A program made the translations under genes and the position numbers. Source: Hahella sp. HNIBRBA332 (GTDB lineage Bacteria > Pseudomonadota > Gammaproteobacteria > Pseudomonadales > Oleiphilaceae). From it: DNA of 64,000 nucleotides. Of this stretch, positions 51,551-60,092 are shown in pieces; the stretch's first letter is position 1, and the number at the start of each line of letters is the position of its first letter. The notes beneath the pieces are model-generated. The model worked only from the letters and a program-made list of their open reading frames with translations. It made no database searches and was not told the DNA's origin. The stretch spans positions 4,792,501-4,856,500 of the forward strand of contig NZ_CP132203.1 of assembly GCF_030719035.1 (NCBI RefSeq), given 5' to 3'.

Positions 51551-52324
51551 ATGACCGGAGTCAAACTAGGATTAACCACTCCATCTCCCATGCCAAGCAC
51601 AGACAAAGGCGCACTCTCCGCGTCGATCAGCTACCTCGACAGCGCCTGCATCAACGCATTTTTTCCCGTTTCCGTGGAGGCGGCGACATCCCTGCTAATA
51701 GGCAGTGGGCTCAAACCGGCTTTTGCGCTGGGTTCTCACACCTTGGTCGTGCTCAGCATCTACGATCACAAGCGTTGCGCCATCGGCGCGCACAAAGAAG
51801 CCGGCCTGGTCATTCCCGTGCTGCCGGAAGGAGAAAGCCTGCCTTTGAGCAACGTGCTGGATTTATATCTGCCGATTAATCAGCGCCGCATCGGTTTTTT
51901 CCCATTGGATCTCCCGGTCACTTCGGAGAACGCGCTTTCGACAGGCAGAGAGCTATGGGGGCTGCCGCGCTTCCCGGCGGAGATCACTTTCGCCAGCCAA
52001 CGCAGACAGATACACACGCAAGTCCGCTCCGACGGCGAAACGCTGTTTACTCTGAGTGGCGAGACACTGCCTGGTATTCCAGTGATCCCCGTCAACCTCC
52101 TGATTTACACCCAGGTGGAACATCGACTGACCAAAACCAAAGTCCGTTTGAAAGGATTTGGAAAGCTCTACCCTGCCGGAACCGTCAGACTGACGGTGGG
52201 CGAAACTGACCATCCGATGACGGAGCATCTGACTCGTTTGGGCCTCGATGAAAAAAGCCCGGCTTTGTTGATGCGCGCCGAACGTCTGCAAATGTTGATG
52301 GAGCCTGCGGTAAGGATTGAGTGA
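51551..52324 (+). CDS. Acetoacetate decarboxylase-like protein lacking the Schiff-base lysine
   Basis: 257 residues with the ADC fold pattern: FFPVSVEAATSLL, a central GRELWGLPRF and a C-terminal hydrophobic region. In acetoacetate decarboxylase the matching segment is GRELSAYPKK, whose first lysine forms the Schiff base. Here it is Arg, followed by Phe. It therefore is unlikely to decarboxylate by that mechanism and may act on, or bind, another keto-compound. Divergent from the Anbu operon. Confidence 0.8.
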   Translation: MTGVKLGLTTPSPMPSTDKGALSASISYLDSACINAFFPVSVEAATSLLIGSGLKPAFALGSHTLVVLSIYDHKRCAIGAHKEAGLVIPVLPEGESLPLSNVLDLYLPINQRRIGFFPLDLPVTSENALSTGRELWGLPRFPAEITFASQRRQIHTQVRSDGETLFTLSGETLPGIPVIPVNLLIYTQVEHRLTKTKVRLKGFGKLYPAGTVRLTVGETDHPMTEHLTRLGLDEKSPALLMRAERLQMLMEPAVRIE

Positions 52325-52627
52325 CGCTACGCTTGTCTGCACAAGCGCACAGTGATTGACCAAGCTCCAGGATCACCGCCCCATCTTGGAGCCTCCAGCG
52401 AATATTCGGGGCGATAACATGAAGGAAAAACGTCCTCAGTTACATGGAAGCTATCCAAAGATTAACGCTTTTTCTTTTGCTTTCAGTGAATTGCCCGGAA
52501 GTTGAAAGCCGCTGGCACGGCTTATGCTGAAACTGGAGTGAAAGAGGTGTCCCAAACCAAACGATAGACCCACAACCCAACGAAGACGGATTGTCTCAAT
52601 CAAACCACTGAGAAGAAGGATTTAGCT
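52325..52627. other. 303-bp region without a clear gene
   Basis: A 28-codon ORF at 52419-52505 (MKEKRPQLHG) has only a weak upstream GGGG. No terminator, promoter or repeat is convincing. Confidence 0.3.
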
Positions 52628-52738
52628 ATGAAACCCGAAACCAACGAAAGTCTGCTGTTCGCATTAACCCACCCCTATGAGGTGACGGTTATGCAGGAAA
52701 TGAGAGAGTATTTTGAGTGGATGTATTACGCCAACTAA
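52628..52738 (+). CDS. Possible 36-residue small protein
   Basis: Begins MKPETNESLLFALTHPYE and ends YFEWMYYAN. AAGGA lies about eight bases ahead of the ATG. It is acidic and aromatic-rich at the C-terminus, with no helix long enough for a membrane span. No homolog is recalled, and the evidence is only the ribosome site and clean boundaries. Confidence 0.45.
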   Translation: MKPETNESLLFALTHPYEVTVMQEMREYFEWMYYAN

Positions 52739-52797
52739 GAAGGCATCCCGCCGAGCAGGAAACGCACAGTACAAGGACGTTCTCCTGCCTCTGCGCT

Positions 52798-52842
52798 GTT
52801 TTTGCGTTCCCCGCAAAAACAAAAGCGGCCACTCAGGGCCGC
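52798..52842. other. Two hairpins downstream of the small ORF
   Basis: GTTTTTGCG/CGCAAAAAC (52798-52806, 52812-52820) with loop TTCCC, and GCGGCC/GGCCGC (52825-52830, 52837-52842). Neither has a following T-run. They lie beyond the 3' ends of both the small ORF (plus) and ald (minus) and may stabilise or end those messages. Confidence 0.4.
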
Positions 52843-52943
52843 AAGGAAGACGAGAATCCATTCTCCAATGCACTAGAGAGCATAAGCGCCGAAGCGCTCG
52901 TGCGGAGGTTTAACGGTTTTACCCGTTAGAACAATGTCGCCTG

Positions 52944-54065
52944 TTACAGCAACGCCAGACCTTCTTCCGGAGTCAGGGACTCAATGTCCTGAGCAACGCC
53001 GACGGAAGGACAGGTCAGCTTACCTTTCACTACGTTCAGACCTTGCAGCAGGAAGGCGTTGTCTTCCAGAGCCTGCTTCGCGCCTTTATTGGCCAGTTGC
53101 AGAACGAATGGCAGTGTTGCGTTGGTCAGCGCCAGAGTAGAAGTACGCGCTACAGCGCCAGGCATGTTGGCTACGCAGTAGTGAACGACGTCGTCAACGA
53201 TAAAAGTGGGTTCCGCATGGGTAGTCGCATGAGAAGTCTCGAAGCATCCGCCCTGGTCGATCGCCACGTCGACAACCGCCGCGCCGCGCTTCATTTTTCT
53301 CACCATTTCGCGAGAAACCAGTTTCGGTGCCGCCGCGCCTGGGATCAGAACGCCGCCGATTACCACGTCAGCTTGCGTCACCCACTCTTCAACCGCTTGC
53401 GCAGTGGAGAATACGGTTTGTACGCTATTGCCGAAAGTCGCGTCGAAGCGTCTCAGTACGTCAACGGATTTGTCCATAACGACAACACGCGCGCCCATGC
53501 CGACAGCCATCTGGGTGGCGTTGAAACCAACCACGCCGCCGCCAAGAACTACAACCAGCGCCGCTTCCACACCAGGAACGCCGCCCAACAACAGACCACG
53601 ACCCGCCTGGGATTTTTCCAGACAGCGCGCAGCAGCCTGGATGCTCATGCGTCCAGCAACTTCTGACATAGGGGATAACAACGGCAGGCGACCTTGCGCG
53701 TCAGTCACAGTTTCATATGCGATACAGGTAGCGCCGCTGTTCAACAGATCTTGGGTCTGAGGAACGTCTGGGGCCAGGTGCAAATAGGTAAACAGGGTTT
53801 GCCCAGGACGCAACATTGCGCGTTCTTGAGCTTGAGGTTCTTTCACCTTGACGATCATATCGGCGACTTCAAACACTTGCTCAGCGGTAGCCGCGATTTC
53901 CGCGCCAGCCGCAACATACTGGTCGTCAGTGAAGTCGATGGCTGCGCCGGCATCCTTTTGCACCACCACTTTGTGCCCATTGCGAATCAGCTCCTGGACA
54001 GCGGCGGGAGTCAATCCGACACGGTATTCGTGGTTTTTTACTTCTTTTGGTACACCGACAATCAT
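52944..54065 (-). CDS. ald: Alanine dehydrogenase
   Basis: Reversible NAD-dependent oxidative deamination of L-alanine to pyruvate. 373 residues, standard. MIVGVPKEVKNHEYRVGLTP N-terminus with the substrate-binding Arg, the lysine region VVVQKDAG, the catalytic His in TYLHLAPD, the nucleotide fold VVLGGGVVG and the conserved NMPGAVARTST. Divergent from an Lrp-type regulator, the usual control arrangement. Confidence 0.96.
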   Translation of the reverse strand: MIVGVPKEVKNHEYRVGLTPAAVQELIRNGHKVVVQKDAGAAIDFTDDQYVAAGAEIAATAEQVFEVADMIVKVKEPQAQERAMLRPGQTLFTYLHLAPDVPQTQDLLNSGATCIAYETVTDAQGRLPLLSPMSEVAGRMSIQAAARCLEKSQAGRGLLLGGVPGVEAALVVVLGGGVVGFNATQMAVGMGARVVVMDKSVDVLRRFDATFGNSVQTVFSTAQAVEEWVTQADVVIGGVLIPGAAAPKLVSREMVRKMKRGAAVVDVAIDQGGCFETSHATTHAEPTFIVDDVVHYCVANMPGAVARTSTLALTNATLPFVLQLANKGAKQALEDNAFLLQGLNVVKGKLTCPSVGVAQDIESLTPEEGLALL

Positions 54066-54169
54066 TAATAAGCCCTCTCAAGGTTAGTAATAATTCCAGT
54101 CTACGCTTTGTATGCAGAATTTATCTCTGTTGTTAAAATCAAACTCAGTGATTTATTCTTTAATTTTGA

Positions 54170-54185
54170 GATTTTCAGAAAATTC
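54170..54185. promoter_or_regulatory. Candidate Lrp-type binding site between ald and the regulator
   Basis: GATTTTCAGAAAATTC contains the perfect core TTTTC-A-GAAAA in AT-rich DNA, in the 132-bp space between the two divergent genes. It fits the AT-rich palindromes bound by Lrp/AsnC proteins. Confidence 0.4.
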
Positions 54186-54197
54186 AACTGGCCAAAA

Positions 54198-54683
54198 ATG
54201 AAAAAGCAGCTGGACCGCATAGACCACGCCATTTTGCGCGAACTACAAAGTGAAGGACGCCTCAGTAACAGTGAACTGTCCCGGCGGGTGAACCTGAGCC
54301 CCACTCCCTGCCTTGAGCGGGTAAAACGGCTGGAAAGAGACGGCTACATTCGACGTTACACCGCCGTTCTGAACGCCAAAAAACTCGGAGTGGGACTGGT
54401 GGTGTTTATTGAAATTGGCCTAAACAGAACCTCTCGGGACGTTTTCGCTGATTTCAAGGACTCCGTCATCAAAGTCCCGGAAGTGCAGGAATGCCACCTT
54501 GTCTCCGGCAACTTCGACTATCTGATAAAAGCCAGGGTGGCCAACATGGATCAGTACCGGGCTTTGCTGGGAGAAAAAATCCTCGTGCTACCCGGCGTAA
54601 GGGAGTCACGCAGTTATGTAGTGATGGAGACGGTAAAGGAAGGTCAGGAACTGAAACTGGACGGCTGGCGCGAAGACGTCTGA
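54198..54683 (+). CDS. Lrp/AsnC-family transcriptional regulator
   Basis: 161 residues. Helix-turn-helix at about 5-55 (LDRIDHAILRELQSEGRLSN split, then SELSRRVNLSPTPCLERVKR), then the RAM/ACT-like effector domain with VQECHLVSGNFDYLIK. ATG 54198 gives the normal length; the ORF extends upstream by 30 codons into the control region without support. Probably senses alanine or another amino acid and controls ald. Confidence 0.93.
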   Translation: MKKQLDRIDHAILRELQSEGRLSNSELSRRVNLSPTPCLERVKRLERDGYIRRYTAVLNAKKLGVGLVVFIEIGLNRTSRDVFADFKDSVIKVPEVQECHLVSGNFDYLIKARVANMDQYRALLGEKILVLPGVRESRSYVVMETVKEGQELKLDGWREDV

Positions 54684-54705
54684 GCCTCGCGCCAGTCGTT
54701 CCCGA

Positions 54706-56067
54706 TCAATCTTCCGCCGCGCCTCCTTCATCGCCCCGGAGGTTATACCAGTCGATCTTGCGGGTGGCGAACATCGCCGCGCCAAGGATGACAAACAATC
54801 CGAGAGAGCCGTATAGCAGCGCCAGATCTTGTTCGTTCAACAACGACAATAGATAACCGTACAACACAATCAACAATGTGACGAAGGCGACAGTTAGCTT
54901 TCTCCGCCGAATAAACTGTCCGGCGTACCATCCCACCTGGCCGATAACGGCGCCACAAGCAATCAAATAAGCCGCCCAGGTTCCCAGGTGCTCTGACAGC
55001 GAGAGAAACAGCAGGTAGAACAGGCACAGAGTGAGCCCCGTAAACAGATATTGCATAACATGGATGCGCACGCCGCTGATGACTTCAAAGAGCCACAAGC
55101 ACGCAAAGGTGCAGGTAAGGAACAGTAACGCATACTTCACCGAACGACTGATTTCCTGGTACCCCGCCCCCGCCGCAGGTCGTGACACGCCGACTAACGG
55201 TGAAACATGATCAAGCAAGGCGGGCGCTGAACCCGTCCAGGATGCAGGCACCCCTTTGGCCAGAAACGGAATGTCCCATTTGGCGTAAAAGGCGTCCTGT
55301 TCCAGCTTACGCTCCACCGGCAGCCAATTCCCCTGAAAACTGGGATCCGCCCAGTCGCCGTTGATTTCGATATTGCTCTCCTGTCCGACTGGCGACACAT
55401 ACAATGCCTGTGCGCCCTTTAAACGTATCGCCAGATTGAAATCATTAGGGGCGTCGGCGTTTATCGATCCTACCGGCAATCGCATATGTACGCCGTTAAC
55501 GTCCGCCATGCCGCCGCCTGGAGAGGGCGCGGCCTCGCGCTCATTCCAAAGAAATTTAATCGGGCTTTGAATCGCTTTGACATCCCCAATCGCCACCGAA
55601 AGATAGGCGTCTTTAAACCGCAGCGACTGGTTTTCCTCCAGCTCCTGTAATTGTGGACGCAGATCAAACGCCCCTTTCAGGTTGGCGTCCGTATGATAAA
55701 GGGGCGCCTCATAAATACCTCGGTAGCGGATATCGCTGGTAACTTTGAATTTGGCGTGTAGATAGGTAGGCGTCACCATCAAATAATGGGTCCGCATAAT
55801 TGGCCTGATGGTGGACTCCTGTGCGACTGCTTTGGATGCTGTGTCCACCGGTATGACAAGAAAGGGACCATTCACCGTCTGTTCGCCGCCCCATTTCTCC
55901 GTAATCTCCGTTACGACATCATGATATCTGACGCTGCGCTCGCCGATCAGACCATTAATCTTCATGATGGGAATCTGCAATATCAGGATCAGCACTCCAA
56001 TCATAAAGGCTTTGCCCAGTGGGGAATGAAGCCCAAACCGCCGCCAACTTACTTCTTTTACATTCAC
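54706..56067 (-). CDS. creD: Inner membrane protein CreD
   Basis: 453 residues. One N-terminal helix (about 18-37), a roughly 270-residue periplasmic region beginning GERSVRYHDVVTEITEKWGG, then five or so C-terminal helices and the acidic tail GDEGGAAED. CreD is associated with the CreBC two-component system and envelope functions; creBC are not in the window. 22 bp separate its stop from the convergent Lrp-type gene. Confidence 0.93.
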   Translation of the reverse strand: MNVKEVSWRRFGLHSPLGKAFMIGVLILILQIPIMKINGLIGERSVRYHDVVTEITEKWGGEQTVNGPFLVIPVDTASKAVAQESTIRPIMRTHYLMVTPTYLHAKFKVTSDIRYRGIYEAPLYHTDANLKGAFDLRPQLQELEENQSLRFKDAYLSVAIGDVKAIQSPIKFLWNEREAAPSPGGGMADVNGVHMRLPVGSINADAPNDFNLAIRLKGAQALYVSPVGQESNIEINGDWADPSFQGNWLPVERKLEQDAFYAKWDIPFLAKGVPASWTGSAPALLDHVSPLVGVSRPAAGAGYQEISRSVKYALLFLTCTFACLWLFEVISGVRIHVMQYLFTGLTLCLFYLLFLSLSEHLGTWAAYLIACGAVIGQVGWYAGQFIRRRKLTVAFVTLLIVLYGYLLSLLNEQDLALLYGSLGLFVILGAAMFATRKIDWYNLRGDEGGAAED

Positions 56068-56218
56068 CTTGCCCGCTCCTTTGTTTGTTCTGTGGCTATC
56101 AAAACAAACAAATAGGGCGAACTGATGGGAAAATCAGGGCGAAATGTGGCGCGGAGAACTTTATTGGGCGGGATGAATTCTCATCATTGAGCAACTAGAC
56201 TTTAGGTAACGCCTGAAC

Positions 56219-56265
56219 TGATGCATTTCACCGGCCTTGAGCCGTCATTTTAATAACAGCTGTTA
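56219..56265 (+). promoter_or_regulatory. Candidate control sites upstream of the FIST gene
   Basis: TGATGCATTT (56219-56228) matches most of the NsrR half-site AAGATGCATTT. TAACAG-CTGTTA (56254-56265) is a perfect 12-bp palindrome 15 bp before the start codon. A -10-like TTTAAT sits at 56249-56254. Confidence 0.35.
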
Positions 56266-56280
56266 CCGTGAAGGTGTCCC

Positions 56281-57435
56281 ATGAAAGCCTGCTCCACTTC
56301 CACTAACGCCGCCGATCCTTATCGGGCGGGGACCATGATGGGCGACGTCCTCGCCGCCATACGCCCTGAAGTCATCTTCTTATTCTCCACCGTTCACTAT
56401 GAGAACCCGCAAGAGCTTGTCGAAGGGCTGTACGACAGTATTGGCAACGATGACCTGGTGATTATCGGCAGCACCGGAGATGGATTCTTTGAAAGCGAAG
56501 GGCCAAGGGACATCGGCGCCTGCGCACTGGGACTCAACTCGGAAGGTCTTGTCAGGTGGCGCGCCTCCCACGCATTGGGCGTCGGCGAGCAGCCTGCGCA
56601 AACCGCGCGCACCGCCCTTTCCGCCGCGTTGCAAGCCTGTGGCGATGACAAACCAGCATGCATGTTTATGGTGTCGGATTTTCGCGCCGACGCCTCGCAG
56701 ATTGAAAAGGTGTTGGAGGTCGAGACGGACATCCCCATTGTCGGAGGCTTCGCCGCCGACGATAACAAGATGGCCAGTTGCACCCTGTACGCCAACCGCC
56801 ACGCCCTTTCCGATGCGGTCGTAGTCATGACGGCGTCCGGCAAGCTTCATTTCGATATCTCCATCGGCAACACCTTGAATGCTGTCGGCCAGCCCGGAGT
56901 AATCGACAGGGCGGAAGGCGCTACGATTTTCTCCATCGACGGCACCGACGCCATGGATTTCATCGAACGGGAAACCGGCAAGCCGGTGTTGCAATCGGAC
57001 CGCGGCATCACCTCCCTGTCGATTATTGATTCTGATGAGCCGGATATCACACGACTGCGCTCCATCGTGCCGGACTTTTCCGTTTCCGAGCGATTTCTGG
57101 GGCTTTATGGCGGCATAGAACAAGGCAAGACGGTACAAGTATGCCTTGCACAACCGGAAACCATTATCAGCGAGGTATACAGTATCGCCGAAAAGGCCCG
57201 CAATCGTGGCGTGAAACCCGTTGCAGCGCTTATCGTAAGCTGCGTGGGCCGCAAATGGTTATTGGGCCGGGAGATCGAGCATGAAATCCGCGCCTTAGCT
57301 GAACACTTCGGCAGCGCCCTGCCAATCGCAGGATTTCCGTCATTTGGGGAGATAGGTCCGCTCAAGACCGCGAAGGGCTATTCTAGAAACTTGTTCCACA
57401 ACATGACCTATGTACTTCTGTTAATATCCGAATAA
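56281..57435 (+). CDS. FIST-domain sensor protein, NosP-like
   Basis: 384 residues: FIST_N (about 30-225) and FIST_C (about 230-370), no membrane segment. Typical parts: ADDNKMASCTLYANRH, and the C-terminal GFPSFGEIGP. FIST proteins next to hybrid histidine kinases, called NosP, bind heme and sense nitric oxide in Pseudomonas, Shewanella and Legionella. That is the best functional guess here, from neighbourhood and family; I did not identify the heme ligand. First gene of a three-gene unit. Confidence 0.85.
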   Translation: MKACSTSTNAADPYRAGTMMGDVLAAIRPEVIFLFSTVHYENPQELVEGLYDSIGNDDLVIIGSTGDGFFESEGPRDIGACALGLNSEGLVRWRASHALGVGEQPAQTARTALSAALQACGDDKPACMFMVSDFRADASQIEKVLEVETDIPIVGGFAADDNKMASCTLYANRHALSDAVVVMTASGKLHFDISIGNTLNAVGQPGVIDRAEGATIFSIDGTDAMDFIERETGKPVLQSDRGITSLSIIDSDEPDITRLRSIVPDFSVSERFLGLYGGIEQGKTVQVCLAQPETIISEVYSIAEKARNRGVKPVAALIVSCVGRKWLLGREIEHEIRALAEHFGSALPIAGFPSFGEIGPLKTAKGYSRNLFHNMTYVLLLISE

Positions 57436-57468
57436 CCCGTTCGCGCTTCCGTAGGGCATTGATAATAA

Positions 57469-59961
57469 ATGAAAGCCAGGTTAATCAGTACGCTCGACCC
57501 CGCACCGCCAGGCTTCACCTTCCGCCACCCGCAAAAACGCGATCTGGTGGCCGGACCGGTTGTGGTGGTCACGGACAATGCGGAGCAAGTGCTCGCCATT
57601 GTCGACCATCGCAGCGACCGCTTACAGGGAGCGATAGTCCGCTTCGGCGACGCCTTTGATTTGCAACCCCTGGGGCCACGCTGCTGGCTGTTGCTGGCGC
57701 CTCATCACTGGTTCAACGACCTGGCGCAAATCTTCACCCCCATGTTGCAGGTGCTGGACGACACCATTCCACTGCTGGACGAATCCCAGGAACTGCAGTT
57801 GAAACTGGAGCGCGCCAGTCGCGACCTGTCCACGACCCACGACGATTACCAACGGGTCAACGCACGCCTGCAAAACAAAGTGGAAGCAGTCACCAAAGCC
57901 CAAAGCGAAATATTGGCGCTGAACACCGCCCTGGAAAAACGCGTGGAAGCGCGCACTGCCGAGCTGGCGGAAACCAACCGCAAGCTGCTTGACGCCAAAG
58001 AGGCGGCGGAAAGCGCCAACGAAGCCAAAAGCTTGTTTCTGGCGACCATGAGCCATGAAATCCGCACGCCGATGAACGGTATTCTGGGAATGCTGGAGCT
58101 GCTGTCTCATTCGCAGCTCAGCGCGGAACAAACCAAGATGATCAGCACAGTCAGGGATTCCGCCTTCTCCCTGCTGAATATTCTCAACGACATTCTCGAC
58201 TTCTCCAAAATAGAAGCCGGACGCATGGAGCTGGAAAGCATTACCCTGTCCGTAGAGGAAATCATCGAAGGCGTTGCGGAGACAGTGGCGGCCAGCGCCA
58301 ATAAGCGCAATCTGCACTTGCATAGCTACGTGGACCCGGATATTCCCGACGCGCTCATCGGCGACGAAGTGCGTCTGCGCCAGATTCTGTTCAACCTGTG
58401 CAGCAACGCCACCAAGTTCACCGACACCGCCAACGGACAGCAAGGGTGCGTCACCTTGCGCGCCGATCTTCTGCACAGCGCCGGCCAGCTCTATTCCATG
58501 CGCATTAGCGTCAAAGACAACGGCATCGGGATGGATCAAGTTACCCTGGACAAGTTGTTCAGCCCATTCACACAAGGAGAAAGCTCCACCACCCGTCGCT
58601 ATGGCGGCACCGGATTGGGTCTGTCCATTTGTAAGCGCCTTACGGAGATAATGGGGGGCGCCATAGAGGTCTCCAGCGAACCTGGTCAGGGCACGGAATT
58701 TCGACTCAATCTGACGCTGGCCGCCGCACCGGGCGCTCGCGTAGCCCCCCCTCCCACTCTGGATGGCATCGAGACGCTGGTAGTGCTAAGCGACGCACTG
58801 ACGCGCACGACTGTCACCAACTACTTGCTGAAATTCGGCGCAACCGTACAAAGCTGCCAGGACATAAAAGAGGCGTCCATACACCTCTCCAAAGCCCTGC
58901 AGCTGGACCGTACGCCCCCCGTTCTGCTGACTTATGCAGAGCAGGACAGCGATCTCTCTCCCTTGCTGAAGTTACGCGGACAACCCTGGGGACAGGACGT
59001 GCGCTTTATCATCCTGACGCCGCGACGATATCGGTCACTGAATCCGCCGCCGGATTCCGTCAAAGTCTATGTCTACCCACTGTGCCGCAACGATCTCGTG
59101 ATGGCCGCCGCAGCAGCGGCCGGGCGCTGCAGTCCACCGGTCAGACACTTCCAGGACCCTGACAAGATCCCCCGTTTCGACGTGCCGAATCGCCCAGGCC
59201 TGCACCCTGTGAGCATACTGGTGGCGGAAGACAACCTCACCAATCAGGAAGTCATCCGCCTGCAGCTGAAACGACTCGGCCTGGACTGCATCATCGTGGA
59301 GAATGGTTGCCAGGCGCTGGCGGTATGGCAGCAGCGTCAGGTGGACCTGGTGCTTACGGATTGCCATATGCCGGAAATGGACGGCTTTCAGTTAACGTCG
59401 GCGATCCGGGAAAAAGAGGGTACGGGCCTGCGCACTCCGATTATCGCCATTACCGCCAACGCCTTGCGGGGCGAAGCGGAACGCTGCCTGCACGCAGGCA
59501 TGGATGACTACCTATCCAAGCCCGTGGAAATACGCAAACTGTATGAGACGCTGGCCAAGTGGCTGCCGCATCAGCGTCGCAAACTTAACCCCGCCGACCA
59601 CCCGGAAATGGTGGAAGGCTCCGTAGATCTCAATGTACTGGGCGACTCGGTGGGACCTGATATCGACGTGCAACATGAAATTCTCACCAAATACAGGGAA
59701 GACGCCGCCGCCAATCTACGGGCGCTACAGCTTGCAGCCCAACAGGACAACCCTGAAGCTGTAGCGTTCGAAGCGCACCGTCTCAAATCCTCTTCCCGCG
59801 CCATCGGCGCGGAAGCGTTGGGAGAATGGAGTGAAAAAGCGGAAATGGCCGGGCGCGGCGCCAATTGGCGCGATATCCGCTTCGCAATCAGCGGTATTGA
59901 GCAAGAGTTCGAAAAAGTAGACTATTATTTACAAAACTGGCTGGCCCATAACGGAGGTTGA
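57469..59961 (+). CDS. Hybrid sensor histidine kinase with two receiver modules and Hpt
   Basis: 830 residues, apparently soluble. N-terminal region 1-105 is unassigned, coiled coil 105-180, HisKA with His196 (MSHEIRTPMNG), HATPase with NLCSNATKF, DNGIGM and GTGLGLSI, a degenerate receiver (about 430-560) with no acceptor Asp at the expected place, an intact receiver with Asp631 (LVLTDCHMPEMDG) and a C-terminal Hpt domain with His770 (AHRLKSSSRAIG). A full phosphorelay is thus present. It follows the FIST gene by 33 bp and probably receives its signal, as NahK does from NosP. Confidence 0.94.
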   Translation: MKARLISTLDPAPPGFTFRHPQKRDLVAGPVVVVTDNAEQVLAIVDHRSDRLQGAIVRFGDAFDLQPLGPRCWLLLAPHHWFNDLAQIFTPMLQVLDDTIPLLDESQELQLKLERASRDLSTTHDDYQRVNARLQNKVEAVTKAQSEILALNTALEKRVEARTAELAETNRKLLDAKEAAESANEAKSLFLATMSHEIRTPMNGILGMLELLSHSQLSAEQTKMISTVRDSAFSLLNILNDILDFSKIEAGRMELESITLSVEEIIEGVAETVAASANKRNLHLHSYVDPDIPDALIGDEVRLRQILFNLCSNATKFTDTANGQQGCVTLRADLLHSAGQLYSMRISVKDNGIGMDQVTLDKLFSPFTQGESSTTRRYGGTGLGLSICKRLTEIMGGAIEVSSEPGQGTEFRLNLTLAAAPGARVAPPPTLDGIETLVVLSDALTRTTVTNYLLKFGATVQSCQDIKEASIHLSKALQLDRTPPVLLTYAEQDSDLSPLLKLRGQPWGQDVRFIILTPRRYRSLNPPPDSVKVYVYPLCRNDLVMAAAAAAGRCSPPVRHFQDPDKIPRFDVPNRPGLHPVSILVAEDNLTNQEVIRLQLKRLGLDCIIVENGCQALAVWQQRQVDLVLTDCHMPEMDGFQLTSAIREKEGTGLRTPIIAITANALRGEAERCLHAGMDDYLSKPVEIRKLYETLAKWLPHQRRKLNPADHPEMVEGSVDLNVLGDSVGPDIDVQHEILTKYREDAAANLRALQLAAQQDNPEAVAFEAHRLKSSSRAIGAEALGEWSEKAEMAGRGANWRDIRFAISGIEQEFEKVDYYLQNWLAHNGG

Positions 59962-60092
59962 GCCGACTGCGACAACAACCGTCACGCAGCCCCGTCACCC
60001 TCGACAGTTCCGTCCCCACATTGCGGCCGCTTGGTCGATACGACGGAGCAAGACCCGACGACACGGTTCAAAAGAGTTAAGAATTGATTGTT

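Noticed and set aside
57622..58575. 317-codon minus-strand ORF
   Set aside because: Antisense to the histidine kinase core, with no domain signal of its own.
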